DNA from: DATKCF01 sp035513345
Lineage (GTDB): Bacteria; Gemmatimonadota; Gemmatimonadetes; Longimicrobiales; RSA9
DNA: 64,000 bases
Direction: 5' to 3'
Assembly (NCBI GenBank): GCA_035513345.1
Contig: DATKCF010000035.1
Span: 62,001 to 126,000, forward strand
The notes under the pieces were generated by a model, which searched no databases, was not told the DNA's origin, and saw nothing but the letters and a program-made list of their open reading frames with translations. Position numbers and translations under genes: made by a program. This document shows positions 1 to 8,696 of the stretch, piece by piece. Position 1 is the stretch's first letter; each line of letters begins with the position of its first letter.

Positions 1-243
1 GCCGGCCGCCCGGAACAGAACGCGCAGGCGTTCCGCCTCGACACACGCGCCGTACAACGTGAGGCCGAGCAGAACGAGCAGCACCCATGGACTCCCGAAG
101 ACCGGCTCGAGAGCGCGCAGCCCCGACCGGGTCAACACCCACACCAGCAGGCCCGCGCCAAGGAGGACGCGAAGCACCGCAAGGACGATCCGCCAGGGAC
201 GCTTGCGACGGCCGTTCGGGACGCCGGTCAACCGACCCGGCAC
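1..243 (-). CDS. Flippase-like / lysylphosphatidylglycerol synthase TM-domain protein, N-terminal part only
   Basis: Only the first 81 codons lie in the window; the gene runs off the left edge. The start is a GTG at 243 with GAGGAG nine bases upstream. A basic N-terminus is followed by a hydrophobic helix (residues about 17-34), the phrase TRSGLRAL, a second helix (about 48-62) and EAERLRVLFRAAG. This matches the start of the LPG_synthase_TM / UPF0104 family, polytopic inner-membrane proteins related to MprF flippase domains. The methyltransferase just upstream (stop at 285) is 41 bases away on the same strand, so the two are probably cotranscribed. Substrate unknown. Family call from the N-terminus only. 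Confidence 0.6.
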   Translation of the reverse strand, partial: MPGRLTGVPNGRRKRPWRIVLAVLRVLLGAGLLVWVLTRSGLRALEPVFGSPWVLLVLLGLTLYGACVEAERLRVLFRAAG

Positions 244-284
244 GCCAGCGTTCTCCTCGATACCGACGTGAAGCCCTGCGCCCG

Positions 285-1085
285 TCAAACCGCCTGTCTC
301 CGGAACACCGACAGAAGCATGTTGCCGCGCGCGACCTGCGGCAGCAGAGCATTCGAGGCCGCGAGCAGTGCCGCCCGCGTGTAGTAGTTGAGCTGGGCCC
401 CGATCGAGTTGCCGAGCCAGTCCTTGCGAAGCTCGCTCGTCACGGATTCGAAGTGGAAGTCCTCGAAGCCGTGCCGCCCGAACACTTCCCGGATCTCCGA
501 TGTATGCAATGCCCGCTGGTTCGGCGTCAGACCGCCCAGCGGCTTCAGACGGTGCACGACGTTCAGGAACATCCACGTCGGCGGGTTGTGCGCGTTGGCA
601 TCGAGCGCAACCACGACGCCGCCCGGTCTCACGATTCGCTTCAACTCCGCGGCGACGGCGTCCATCTTCGTGAAATGGTGCAGCAGCAGGCCGCACGTGC
701 AGGCGTCAATCGCGCCGTCCTGGATGGGGATCCGCTCCGCATCGGCGTTCATGACGTTCGCGTGGTGACCCGCGCTGCGAATCGTGTCTCGCGCAACGCG
801 TACACCTTCGCTCGACAGGTCCGCCGCGACTACCGTGAAACCCGCCTCCAGCAGACATGTCGCCTGCGTGCCCGAGCCGCAACCCAGGTCCAGCGCGCGT
901 CCGCCGCCCGACCGCTCCCACGCCAGACTCGCCATCTTCCGGTAAATGTCGTCGCGGAACTGGTCGAACCGCTTGCGCCGCCGGAACAGGCTGTCGTAGA
1001 ACTGCCGCTCCGACGTCTTGTCCTGACCCGACGCGATTCGCCCATCCATTGACTGCGCCCGCGCCACCGCCGGGTCACCGTTCAT
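285..1085 (-). CDS. Class I SAM-dependent methyltransferase
   Basis: A 266-residue protein. The start ATG at 1085 is preceded by GGAGGAG; the frame is open further upstream, but that stretch is arginine-rich and has no family similarity. Motif I is ALDLGCGSGTQAT, followed by the acidic loop AADLS, the motif II-like phrase AIDACTCGLLLHHF and the post-motif region LKRIVRPGGVVVALD. These are the marks of a Rossmann-fold methyltransferase of the UbiE/Methyltransf_11 type. The C-terminal third (NPPTWMFLNVVHRLKPLGG) is typical of lipid or small-molecule methylating members. It is followed by a flippase-like membrane protein on the same strand, so a lipid-linked substrate is possible, but that is inference. 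Confidence 0.85.
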   Translation of the reverse strand: MNGDPAVARAQSMDGRIASGQDKTSERQFYDSLFRRRKRFDQFRDDIYRKMASLAWERSGGGRALDLGCGSGTQATCLLEAGFTVVAADLSSEGVRVARDTIRSAGHHANVMNADAERIPIQDGAIDACTCGLLLHHFTKMDAVAAELKRIVRPGGVVVALDANAHNPPTWMFLNVVHRLKPLGGLTPNQRALHTSEIREVFGRHGFEDFHFESVTSELRKDWLGNSIGAQLNYYTRAALLAASNALLPQVARGNMLLSVFRRQAV

Positions 1086-1519
1086 GCACTCCTCCGTCTT
1101 CTCGTCCCGTCCTGCCGGCCAATTTCGGCAACGATCAACAAGAACCGGGCCCGTGGTCCCCGCGTCCTCGCCGGGCGGATCCGTCCCCTCGCCGGCCCGC
1201 CCGCCCCGCGCACCGCTACATCTGTCGCGCTCCCGCAACGAAGCCGCCGCAGGTAGCGATGCGGGTCGCATTTCGAGCGATCCAGCCTCGCCGCGGCACG
1301 ACCCGCATGACCTCCGCTACTCCGTTCCGGCGGCCGAAACTTCTTGCGCGGCCACGATCCGGCCGGCGTGCGGATATCCTTGCGGTTGTGCGGAAAACGC
1401 GATTGCCCCCCGTCTTGCCACTGTGTACCCCCGACCGACCTCGGCCTCCCCGGGCCACCCGACGATGGACCCTGATGACGCTCCTTCGAAAGCGACGCAT
1501 GGAAGGATCCGAACGTCCC
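1086..1519. other. 434-bp spacer between divergent genes
   Basis: This stretch separates the start of the methyltransferase (minus strand) from the start of the lytic transglycosylase (plus strand). Open frames cross it on both strands, but their translations are arginine/proline-rich and look non-coding. It should hold two divergent promoters. I see no convincing -35/-10 pair, repeat or hairpin in it. Confidence 0.5.
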
Positions 1520-2257
1520 ATGGGAATTCTGGAGGAACTCGAGCTGCTGGCCCGGAAGGCCCGCTTCCTCGTGCTCGGAGTACCGGTCCTCCTGTTGATC
1601 GGGCTCGGAACCGGCAAGCTGCTGGGAAGCGTTCTGAACGTCCCGGCCGACCAGCCCGCGAGAATCGTTGCCGCGGGTGTGCCCTCGCCACAGATCCGGC
1701 TCAACTCGTTGTCCTGGTACATGCAGAAGGCACTTCTGTCAGGCGACACGACGGCGAACCAGGTCCGTCATTACCGCGATGAGATCGCACCGATCGAACA
1801 TGTGTTGCGCAGGCGGGGTGTTCCGATCGATGTCGCCCGTCGCGTTGCATGGCCGCTCGTGGCCCACGCGAACGAGGCGGGTGTCGATGCGGCGACCGTC
1901 ATTTCGGTGATGCTGATCGAGAGCGCGGGCAAGCCGGACGCGACCAGCTCGGTCGGCGCGCGCGGTCTGATGCAGGTAATGCCGCTGTGGACGGGTCACT
2001 GGCGGCAGTGCGGCAGAGACCTCTACGCGATCGAAGGCAATCTGTGCTACGGCACGAAGATCCTGGCGTACTACCTGGATCGCAACAGGGGCGACGAGCG
2101 CAGGGCGCTCCTGGGCTACAACGGCTGCGTCCGCGGCACCGTCACGCCGAACTGCGGCCAGTATCCGGACAAGGTCGATCGCGTGCGACGTCAGGTTCGT
2201 TACGAACTCGCCAGCGCACGACGGAGCGGTATCCAGGCTTCGGCTGACGGACAGTAG
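1520..2257 (+). CDS. Membrane-anchored lytic transglycosylase (SLT domain)
   Basis: Cleaves peptidoglycan glycan strands to give 1,6-anhydromuramic ends. A transmembrane anchor lies at about residues 16-34, so the enzyme domain faces the periplasm. The SLT domain begins near residue 112 with the catalytic glutamate in VMLIESAGKP (E134), then SSVGARGLMQVMP and the C-terminal NLCYGTKILAYYL and LLGYNG motifs, which is the usual order in the Slt70/MltC-like family. The ATG at 1520 has GGAAGG 13 bases upstream; an in-frame ATG at 1499 is an alternative start. A perfect hairpin follows the stop and separates it from the convergent M20 gene. Confidence 0.85.
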   Translation: MGILEELELLARKARFLVLGVPVLLLIGLGTGKLLGSVLNVPADQPARIVAAGVPSPQIRLNSLSWYMQKALLSGDTTANQVRHYRDEIAPIEHVLRRRGVPIDVARRVAWPLVAHANEAGVDAATVISVMLIESAGKPDATSSVGARGLMQVMPLWTGHWRQCGRDLYAIEGNLCYGTKILAYYLDRNRGDERRALLGYNGCVRGTVTPNCGQYPDKVDRVRRQVRYELASARRSGIQASADGQ

Positions 2258-2289
2258 TACCGGACGAACCCCCACACCCCCGGTCTCAC

Positions 2290-2334
2290 GAAGGGCCGGA
2301 CGCCGCGAGCGGGACTCGCGACGGCCGGCCCTTC
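2290..2334. terminator. Hairpin between convergent genes (lytic transglycosylase / M20)
   Basis: A perfect 10-bp inverted repeat, GAAGGGCCGG (2290-2299) with CCGGCCCTTC (2325-2334), encloses a second nested stem CGCGAG/CTCGCG (2304-2309 with 2315-2320). It lies between the stop at 2257 on the plus strand and the stop at 2351 on the minus strand. There is no long T run on either side. Position and symmetry fit a bidirectional terminator. Confidence 0.6.
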
Positions 2335-2350
2335 AGCCCGTTGCGGACGT

Positions 2351-3721
2351 TCAGCCCTCGCCGTTGCGCAGTTCGTCCAGCAGGATCGCGGACGCGTGCA
2401 TGCCCTTCCTGAAGTTGTCGTAGCTCATCCACTCGTCCGGCGCGTGCGCGTTCTCGCCCGGCAGGCCGAATCCCATGAGCAGGACCGGCGCGCCGAGAAT
2501 GCGTTCGAACTCCGGCACGATCGGAATCGACCCACCCTCGCCGGCATGGACGATCGGCCGGCCAAACGCCTGCTTCAGCGCGCGGGCGGCCGCGTCGTGG
2601 AGCGGCCCTTCCAGCTTTGCCAGCCATGGCCTGCCGCTGTGCATGAATTCGATGTCGACTTCGACGCCACGCGGTGCCACGTTGCGCACGTGCTCGATGA
2701 ACAGACCCCTGATGCGTTCCGGATCCTGATCCGGTACGAGCCGGCAGCTGACCTTCGCCATCGCGTGCGCCGGCAGAACGGTCTTCGAACCCTCGCCCGT
2801 GTAACCGGACAACATGCCGTTGACCTCGCACGTCGGCCGGATCCATAGCCGCTCGTAGGTGGTGCGGTCCGCTTCGCCGACCAGTGCCGGTGCGCCCGTC
2901 TCCTTCAGGAACGCCGCTTCATCGAACGGCAGGTCGCGGATCTGCTCCATGAAGCTCGTCATGTCGCGAACGTCATCGTAGAAGCCGGGGATTGCGATGC
3001 GGCCGGTCTCGTCATGGAACGTCGAGATGATGCGTGAGATCGCGGCGGCCGGATTCGCGACTGCGCCGCCATAGCTGCCGGAGTGCAGGTCGGAGCCGGG
3101 TCCACGGACGCGAATCTCGAAGTAGGCGAGGCCGCGGAGCGAGGCGCCGATGGTGGGCATGGCGGGCGCAATCATCGTCGAGTCCGAGATGACGATGGCG
3201 TCGCACGCGAGACGCTTCTGATTCTTCTCGACGAAGGGCAGCAGGTTGGCGCTGCCGACTTCCTCCTCGCCTTCCACGATGACAATGACGTTGACCGGCA
3301 GGCGGCGCGCGGTCTTCAGGTGCGCCTCTATGGCCTTGATGTGGAGATAGATCTGACCCTTGTCATCGACGGATCCGCGTGCGTAGATGCGGCCGTCGCG
3401 CAGAGTCGGCTCGAACGGCGGCGAGGTCCACAACTCGAGCGGTTCGGCCGGCTGAACGTCGTAGTGCCCGTAGATCAGCAGAGTCGGCGCGCTCGAGCCG
3501 GCCGCAAGCCAGTCACCGACCACGATCGGGTGGCCGGGCGTGTCGTGGATCCCGACCTCGAGGCCGGCCTCGCGCATCCGGTCGGCCAGCCATTCGGCGG
3601 CATGGCGAGTGTCCGCGCGATGCTCCGACCGCGCACTGACGCTCCGGATCCGCAGGAAATCGAATAGTTCCTCGGCGAACCGGGCCTCGTGTCGTTTCAG
3701 GTATTCTAGTGTTTCGCTCAT
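2351..3721 (-). CDS. M20 family metallopeptidase (dipeptidase)
   Basis: A 456-residue zinc dipeptidase of the M20/ArgE/CPG2 family, with the usual length. Metal ligands and catalytic residues are visible: H86 and D88 in YGHYDVQP, D119 in RGSVDDKG, E152/E153 in VEGEEEVGS, the aspartate in VISDSTM, and a late histidine in IVHAGEGGSIPIV. The lid or dimerisation domain lies between GSDLHSGSYGG and SCRLVPDQDP. No signal peptide, so cytoplasmic. It is the last gene of an operon: 13 bases separate it from the S46 peptidase upstream. Together they would release dipeptides outside the cytoplasm and then hydrolyse them inside. Confidence 0.92.
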   Translation of the reverse strand: MSETLEYLKRHEARFAEELFDFLRIRSVSARSEHRADTRHAAEWLADRMREAGLEVGIHDTPGHPIVVGDWLAAGSSAPTLLIYGHYDVQPAEPLELWTSPPFEPTLRDGRIYARGSVDDKGQIYLHIKAIEAHLKTARRLPVNVIVIVEGEEEVGSANLLPFVEKNQKRLACDAIVISDSTMIAPAMPTIGASLRGLAYFEIRVRGPGSDLHSGSYGGAVANPAAAISRIISTFHDETGRIAIPGFYDDVRDMTSFMEQIRDLPFDEAAFLKETGAPALVGEADRTTYERLWIRPTCEVNGMLSGYTGEGSKTVLPAHAMAKVSCRLVPDQDPERIRGLFIEHVRNVAPRGVEVDIEFMHSGRPWLAKLEGPLHDAAARALKQAFGRPIVHAGEGGSIPIVPEFERILGAPVLLMGFGLPGENAHAPDEWMSYDNFRKGMHASAILLDELRNGEG

Positions 3722-3734
3722 TCGCTTCTTCCTG

Positions 3735-5960
3735 TCAGCGTCCGCCGGTCCGGCCCGTCAGTTCCGCCACCAGTGCATTCGCCCGATAGACGCTGCGAAG
3801 CGCTTCGAGAATGCCTGCGGAATGCAGGGCTACTGCGCGGCCCTCGGCGGACCGATAGAGGTATCCGTTGGGAAGCTGCTCCATGTTCGAATCGAAAACG
3901 ACACCGACAAGTCGGCCGTCGGTGCCGATCACGGGGCTGCCACTGCTGCCGCCGGCGATGTCGGCGGTCGAGACGAAACCGAGAGGCGTATCCATGCCGA
4001 TGCGCGCGCTGGCCCTCTCGAATGAAGGTGGCAGCGTCCACGGCTCGGCGCCAGCGAACTCGGCGGATCGGGCGAACAGACCGTAGAAGGTGGTTCGGGC
4101 CGGGGCATACGTACCGTTCGACGGGTACCGCTTCACGATTCCGTCCGAGATGCGGAGCGTGAAGCTTGCGTCCGGCGGGTCGGCCGTACCGTAGACGTCA
4201 CAAGTGGCCAGGCCGAGACGGCGCCTCTGAACGGATTCCTCGGCCATGATGTTGTCCCATTCTTCCCACAGCAGCTCGGCCTCGGCCACGGCGCGGCGCG
4301 CGAACACGATCAGCGGATCGGCGGACTCTTCGATGCCGTCGGCACCGCCGTCGATCAGGCCGCGGCGAAAACTCGCATCGAGGATGCGCGTGCGGCCGAT
4401 CAGCCGGGTCGCGGCTTCCTCGACGCTCTCGCCGGGCTGAAACAACCAGCCCCGCAATTCATGGCGGGGCCGAACCCACGTATCGACGAAACGAAGGTGG
4501 CCCGTAAGCGTGAACCACGCGAACGACGGATCGACAGGCACGTCCGATTCGATCATCGCCAGGATACGTCGGCCGGAGTCGCCGCGGAACCGCGGGCTCC
4601 GCGCGGCCTCGGTCAGCTTCATCTGGCGGACGTAGTCGACGACCATGCCGGCAAGCTCGAGGTGGGGCGAGCCGACGAGCGTCGTATTCGTCGCGTTCAT
4701 CCGCGGGCTGATGTCGAGCTTGCGCCGCTGCAACGCCGACAGCCGGTCCCAGACATCGGCGTACTTGGCCTGCAATGCGGGATCGGCGGCTACCTTCGCG
4801 CGGAGTTCGTCCTCGATGCGGATCTTCGCTCCGACGAGAATCGTGTCACGCAGGCCCTCCAGCATCCCGCCGTATGCCTTCAGTGCATTCGAAACCTCGA
4901 ACATGTCCTGGCGCAGATCAGCTTCGTAGTCGGGGTTCGCCGCCATGGCGGACGCGAGGGCGTTGCGCTGGTGGTCAAGCAACCAGATTCGCAGCGGCAA
5001 CCGGTATGCTCGCTCATACATGAGCTGCGCTACGGTCAGCATTCGGCTCGTCGAGCCGGGATTGCCCGTCACGAACACCGGGTCGCCTTCGGCCGCACCG
5101 GCGGGATCGAGCGGAAGATACGCCTCGGTCCTGACGGGCGATTCGCCGTCATGGATCCGGACGAAGGCGATGTCGAGCGCGTGACGCGGCCAGGTGAAGT
5201 TGTCGTACTCGCCGCCGAAGTACGCGGCCCGCAGTTCTGGCGCGAACACGAGCTTGACAGTCTCGTACCGACGGTATCGATGGAGAACGTGGCGAGCACC
5301 GCCGTATAGCGGAACGACCTGGCAATGCGCAGTGACGTGAGCGGCTTCGCACTCGTCTTCGATGCCGGCGCTCGCTTCGCTGATTGCGCGGTCGATGTCG
5401 GTCGCGGCCGGGCCGGCGCTATCGGCCGCTGCGTGAACGCGTACGCTGACATCCTCGATCGCGACGAGCTGGTCGACGTACAGACCCGGACACAACCGCT
5501 CCTCACGCCGGCTAGACGCGAGGAACCCGTCGACCACGAGATCGTCGCGCCCTGTCGACACCGCCTCGATACATTCGCGTGCGCAGTGCTGGTTGGTCAC
5601 AGCCAGGCCGGTGGGCGAGACGAACGCGGCGGAGCAGTAGTCGCCGAACCGGAGCGTGGAAAGACGCACACGGTCCAGCCAGTCCGCGTCCGGCGCGAAC
5701 TCATACTCGTGCTTCCACCGGTCGAGGGGCAGGTTGTCGAACGTCCACAGCCGACCGGACTCCGTGCCGGAGAGCCGGACGCTCGAAGCTGTGCGCAGCT
5801 CGGCGGCGGTCGGATCCAGCGACAGGCTGAGCCCGGCGGCCTGGCCGGCGACCGGGCGTGGCGGTGCCGATTGCGGCGCGCCGGACGCGCAGCCGAGAGT
5901 CGTCGCCAGAAAGACCGTGGCGAACGCCGTCCGGTATGACCTCGATCGCACCATTCGCAT
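3735..5960 (-). CDS. S46 family dipeptidyl-peptidase (DPP7/DPP11-like), lipoprotein
   Basis: A 741-residue serine exopeptidase that removes dipeptides from peptide N-termini in the periplasm. A lipoprotein signal is present (LATTLGC, lipid-attachment Cys24). Family marks are WTFDNLPLDRW near residue 73, the catalytic His125 in VTNQHC, the Asp in FTWPRHALD, GDPVFVTGNPGSTSR, and the nucleophile Ser673 in GGSSGSPVIG. The residue that sets P1 preference in the characterised enzymes (the x of FDxN, Gly in DPP7 and Arg in DPP11) reads Ser here (VVFDSNMEQ), so the specificity may differ. Six bases separate it from the upstream PLP enzyme. Length is normal for the family. Confidence 0.93.
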   Translation of the reverse strand: MRMVRSRSYRTAFATVFLATTLGCASGAPQSAPPRPVAGQAAGLSLSLDPTAAELRTASSVRLSGTESGRLWTFDNLPLDRWKHEYEFAPDADWLDRVRLSTLRFGDYCSAAFVSPTGLAVTNQHCARECIEAVSTGRDDLVVDGFLASSRREERLCPGLYVDQLVAIEDVSVRVHAAADSAGPAATDIDRAISEASAGIEDECEAAHVTAHCQVVPLYGGARHVLHRYRRYETVKLVFAPELRAAYFGGEYDNFTWPRHALDIAFVRIHDGESPVRTEAYLPLDPAGAAEGDPVFVTGNPGSTSRMLTVAQLMYERAYRLPLRIWLLDHQRNALASAMAANPDYEADLRQDMFEVSNALKAYGGMLEGLRDTILVGAKIRIEDELRAKVAADPALQAKYADVWDRLSALQRRKLDISPRMNATNTTLVGSPHLELAGMVVDYVRQMKLTEAARSPRFRGDSGRRILAMIESDVPVDPSFAWFTLTGHLRFVDTWVRPRHELRGWLFQPGESVEEAATRLIGRTRILDASFRRGLIDGGADGIEESADPLIVFARRAVAEAELLWEEWDNIMAEESVQRRRLGLATCDVYGTADPPDASFTLRISDGIVKRYPSNGTYAPARTTFYGLFARSAEFAGAEPWTLPPSFERASARIGMDTPLGFVSTADIAGGSSGSPVIGTDGRLVGVVFDSNMEQLPNGYLYRSAEGRAVALHSAGILEALRSVYRANALVAELTGRTGGR

Positions 5961-5966
5961 GGTCTT

Positions 5967-7043
5967 CTAATCTCGCGGACGCGTACCACCGTCCGCCAGA
6001 TAAGCCGCCACCGCATCCGGCAGTTCCGTCACTGTGCCGGGGGCGACGCGGTCCAGCGGCTCGACCGAACTGAGCGTGTTGATGAAGAGCGTGTCCTCAT
6101 CATCCTCCGAGGCCAGCAGCTCGGCCGCCGCCTTGGCGGTGTACGTTCCGTCGAGCATCAGCTCTGCATCGGCGAATGCGCGTCGTGCGTTCTCCGCTTC
6201 GGGCGTCGTCCTGCCGTAGCCCCGACCGATCTGGCCGTGTCGGATCTCGACCATGTCGATCGCCCGTTGCACCGGCATGTCTCCAGCGGAGTGCAATAAC
6301 GCTGCCGCACCGCGGACGAGCTGTCCGAGCGCATGTTCATTGGTAATGATGCGGCTCGTGATGCGTGAAGCCGCGATCCGCGTGTCGACACCGGCAATGG
6401 CGAGGCCCAGCGCGAGACCGGCAGCCGTACCGAGCGTGCCGGCGGCGACGTGGATGACGGGCGGCACCGGGCACTCGCCGCGTGCGATCTGCTCCGCCAG
6501 TTCGAGGCCCGCGCCGACCCAGCCGAGAGTGCCGGTCGCGTCCGAACCACCCGCGGCCACGACAAACGGCTGCTCGTGCCGCCACGAGAGGCGGGCGTGC
6601 CACATGGCGAATGGCACGAACTCCATTCTCCGGACCCAGCGGATCTCGGCGCCGAGCGCCTGATCCATGAGCAGGATGTCGCGAACGTGATCCGTCAGAT
6701 CCTGCGGAAACAGGACGACAGTGACGCCGAAGCCGCTGGCTGTACCATGCACCGTCGTGGCCAGAGCGTGATGCGAGCCCGCCGCGCCAACGGTGATCAG
6801 CCGGCGGGCGCCTCGCCGTTTTGCTTCGGGCAGCAGGAACTCGAGCTTGCGGACCTTGTTGCCACCATACACGTCGCCGCAGAGATCCTCGCGCTTGACG
6901 AAGAACGTGCGGTCGCTTCCGTCGGGCGTTCGCACGGTGACGCGGTCGACACGCGTCGGGAACTTCCCGAGCGGTTGCCACGGCAGGCGGCCCGCGAGGT
7001 CCGGGAAACGGCGGAACAGTGGCGAACGCTCGGAGTCACTCAT
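5967..7043 (-). CDS. PLP-dependent D-cysteine desulfhydrase / ACC deaminase family protein
   Basis: A 358-residue fold-type II PLP enzyme. The cofactor-binding lysine is K63 in YGGNKVRKLEF. AAGSHHALAT (asparagine-loop equivalent), AAGGSDATGTLG and VAAGTLGTAAGLALG (phosphate-binding) follow in order. The ATG at 7043 was chosen because the family alignment starts near there; the frame stays open to 7118. Members deaminate ACC or desulfhydrate D-cysteine; the natural substrate cannot be read from sequence. It heads an operon with two peptidases, which fits amino-acid catabolism. A palindromic hairpin lies about 45 bases upstream, in the divergent promoter region. Confidence 0.85.
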   Translation of the reverse strand: MSDSERSPLFRRFPDLAGRLPWQPLGKFPTRVDRVTVRTPDGSDRTFFVKREDLCGDVYGGNKVRKLEFLLPEAKRRGARRLITVGAAGSHHALATTVHGTASGFGVTVVLFPQDLTDHVRDILLMDQALGAEIRWVRRMEFVPFAMWHARLSWRHEQPFVVAAGGSDATGTLGWVGAGLELAEQIARGECPVPPVIHVAAGTLGTAAGLALGLAIAGVDTRIAASRITSRIITNEHALGQLVRGAAALLHSAGDMPVQRAIDMVEIRHGQIGRGYGRTTPEAENARRAFADAELMLDGTYTAKAAAELLASEDDEDTLFINTLSSVEPLDRVAPGTVTELPDAVAAYLADGGTRPRD

Positions 7044-7086
7044 GTGGCGAAGGTACGCGTGCGGACCCCGGCCCGCGACCGCCGAG

Positions 7087-7122
7087 GCTGGTGGTTCGTC
7101 ACTTCGGCGGCGAGCCACCAGC
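7087..7122. repeat. Dispersed hairpin element, copy 1 (TTCG loop)
   Basis: Left arm GCTGGTGGTTCGTC (7087-7100) pairs with right arm GGCGAGCCACCAGC (7109-7122) apart from G-T wobbles, and TTCG sits at the tip. The same core, GTGGTTCGTCAC-TTCG-GTGACGAACCAC, recurs between genes at 47424 and, as one arm or in altered form, at 47000, 48190, 52654 and 57970. Here it sits between two divergent genes. Confidence 0.7.
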
Positions 7123-7233
7123 TCCCATGGACGCCGCCTTCCCGCGGCCGCGTCGTCGCCTTACGATTCCGCGCCACGAACCGGATAAGGTGCGACCGGC
7201 GAATGCTTCGCGTCCCGCAAGGAGAACAGTGCA

Positions 7234-8067
7234 TTGACGCCGTACGATTCGACCGACGACCGCTTCGTCATCGTCCTCAACGAGCCGCAGGACATCGTCA
7301 ATATCGCCGGCACGGTCCGCGCCATGATGAACATGGGACTGGCACGGCTGCGAATCGTGAAGCCGGCATTGTACGACGCGTACCGGATCGCCGGCATCGC
7401 CCACGGCTCGGAGTGGCTGCTCGAACGGATCGAGTTCCCGACCACACTCGGCGAGGCCGTTGCAGACGCGAGCCGCATCGTGGGCACCACGTCGCGCCGG
7501 CGAACTTCCAGCTTCGTGTGGCAGCATCCGCGTGAAGCTGCGCCCGAGCTGCTGCAACTCGCGGACGGTGCCGATGGGCCCATCGTCATCCTCTTCGGCC
7601 GCGAGGACAAGGGACTGGCCAACGAAGATCTCGATCTGTGCGACCGGCTGCTCGTCGTGCCGACCGCCGCCGATCATGCCTCACTCAACCTCGCCCAGGC
7701 CGTTCTGCTGGTCGCCTACGAACTGTGGCTCGCGCGATCCGACGCCGCTCCACTGCCTCGACCGAAACGCAAGTCGGGCCCCGCTTCGCCATCCGAGATG
7801 CTGCACATGTTCGACGATGCGCAGACAGCCCTCGACACCATCGAGTTCTTCAAGTCGCGTAACGCGCCGACCGTCATGAGGTCGCTGAGGGCGATACTGC
7901 GACGCGCGGATCCGACGGCCCGGGAAGTCAGGCTGCTGCGTGCAATGGCCATCGAGGTACGGAAATACTTCCACCGGACTGCCGCATCGGAGGGTTCCGC
8001 GGGAGCGGGCGCTTCGGCGGAACCAAGGGCTTCGCCGCGATCCGAGTCTCCAGACGAGCCGGCGTAA
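7234..8067 (+). CDS. SpoU/TrmH family RNA 2'-O-methyltransferase (TrmJ-like)
   Basis: A 277-residue SPOUT-class methyltransferase acting on rRNA or tRNA ribose. The start is TTG at 7234, with AAGGAGA eight bases upstream. Motif 1 is LNEPQDIVNIAGTVRAMMNMG, motif 2 is VILFGREDKGLANEDLDLCD, and motif 3 is SLNLAQAVLLVAYE, which together form the trefoil-knot SAM site. The TrmJ subgroup methylates position 32 of tRNA, and the N-terminal phrase fits it, but the exact target is inferred. The C-terminal 110 residues are charged and variable. A T7-tailed hairpin about 210 bases downstream probably ends the transcript. Confidence 0.85.
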   Translation: MTPYDSTDDRFVIVLNEPQDIVNIAGTVRAMMNMGLARLRIVKPALYDAYRIAGIAHGSEWLLERIEFPTTLGEAVADASRIVGTTSRRRTSSFVWQHPREAAPELLQLADGADGPIVILFGREDKGLANEDLDLCDRLLVVPTAADHASLNLAQAVLLVAYELWLARSDAAPLPRPKRKSGPASPSEMLHMFDDAQTALDTIEFFKSRNAPTVMRSLRAILRRADPTAREVRLLRAMAIEVRKYFHRTAASEGSAGAGASAEPRASPRSESPDEPA

Positions 8068-8104
8068 CAGGTCGGGGAAGACCGGGAAGGCCAGGCTGCC
8101 TCTG

Positions 8105-8187
8105 CCGTGAGTTCAACAACAAGTAATCCGTCCCCGTGCTCCGCTCCCCCAGCGTCCCCAGCGTGAAACGCCGAGCGCCGGATATCG
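8105..8187. repeat. 83-bp direct repeat, copy 1
   Basis: The run from CCGTGAGTTC to GAGCGCCGGATATC recurs at 8455-8537 in the same orientation with about six differences. It contains a short internal tandem duplication (CCCCAGCGT twice). It lies in the 630-bp non-coding stretch 8068-8696. No coding potential seen. Confidence 0.85.
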
Positions 8188-8273
8188 GAGTCAGCCGTCC
8201 TGCGCGAGCGGACGAACGGCTGTTGCACGCAGGGGACGCGATGGGGGCGGAGGACGCTGGTTGTTCTTCCGCC

Positions 8274-8316
8274 GTCCGGATGGCGCCGACTCCGGGCAGG
8301 CAGCCGGACTTTTTTT
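8274..8316 (+). terminator. Rho-independent terminator
   Basis: GTCCGG (8274-8279) pairs with CCGGAC (8304-8309); a nested alternative pairs TCCGG (8291-8295) with CCGGA (8304-8308). Seven T residues follow at 8310-8316, a striking run in this GC-rich DNA. It would end the transcript of the SpoU methyltransferase gene after a 3' region holding repeat copy 1. Confidence 0.55.
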
Positions 8317-8454
8317 GAGGGGCTCTTCTGGTTCTGGGCCAAGTCCCGGGTGGTGGTCAGTTCAGGATCGGGCGGGAGTGAGTCGACACGCACACGGCTG
8401 CGGATCGTCCGGCGGCGATCCCGGGCGCGGGTGCGCGTCGACACCCCTGCTCTT

Positions 8455-8537
8455 CCGTGAGTTCGACGACAAGTAATCCTTCCCCGTGTCCGCTCCCCCA
8501 GCGTCCCCAGCGTGAAACCCCGAGCGCCGGATATCAG
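8455..8537. repeat. 83-bp direct repeat, copy 2
   Basis: Second copy of the repeat at 8105-8187, 350 bases further on. Differences are scattered single bases plus one indel, so the duplication is not brand new. It lies about 160 bases beyond the stop of the SLC13 gene. The rest of the spacer 8538-8696 shows no gene. Confidence 0.85.
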
Positions 8538-8696
8538 AAGAAGTGTGGCTCCCCCCCGAAGGCGCGTGGGTCCACGAGCGCCGGAACTATCTTGTCTCAC
8601 GCGGAGGACTCGATCTGATCGAGCGTCGCACTCGCTGGCAGCGTGTGCCATGCCGGCGAGTCGTCGTCGTGGCGAGCCTGGTGCCGTGGCCGCGAA

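Noticed and set aside
8105..8537. CRISPR array
   Set aside because: Only two copies, 83 bp long and 350 bp apart, without regular spacers or cas genes.
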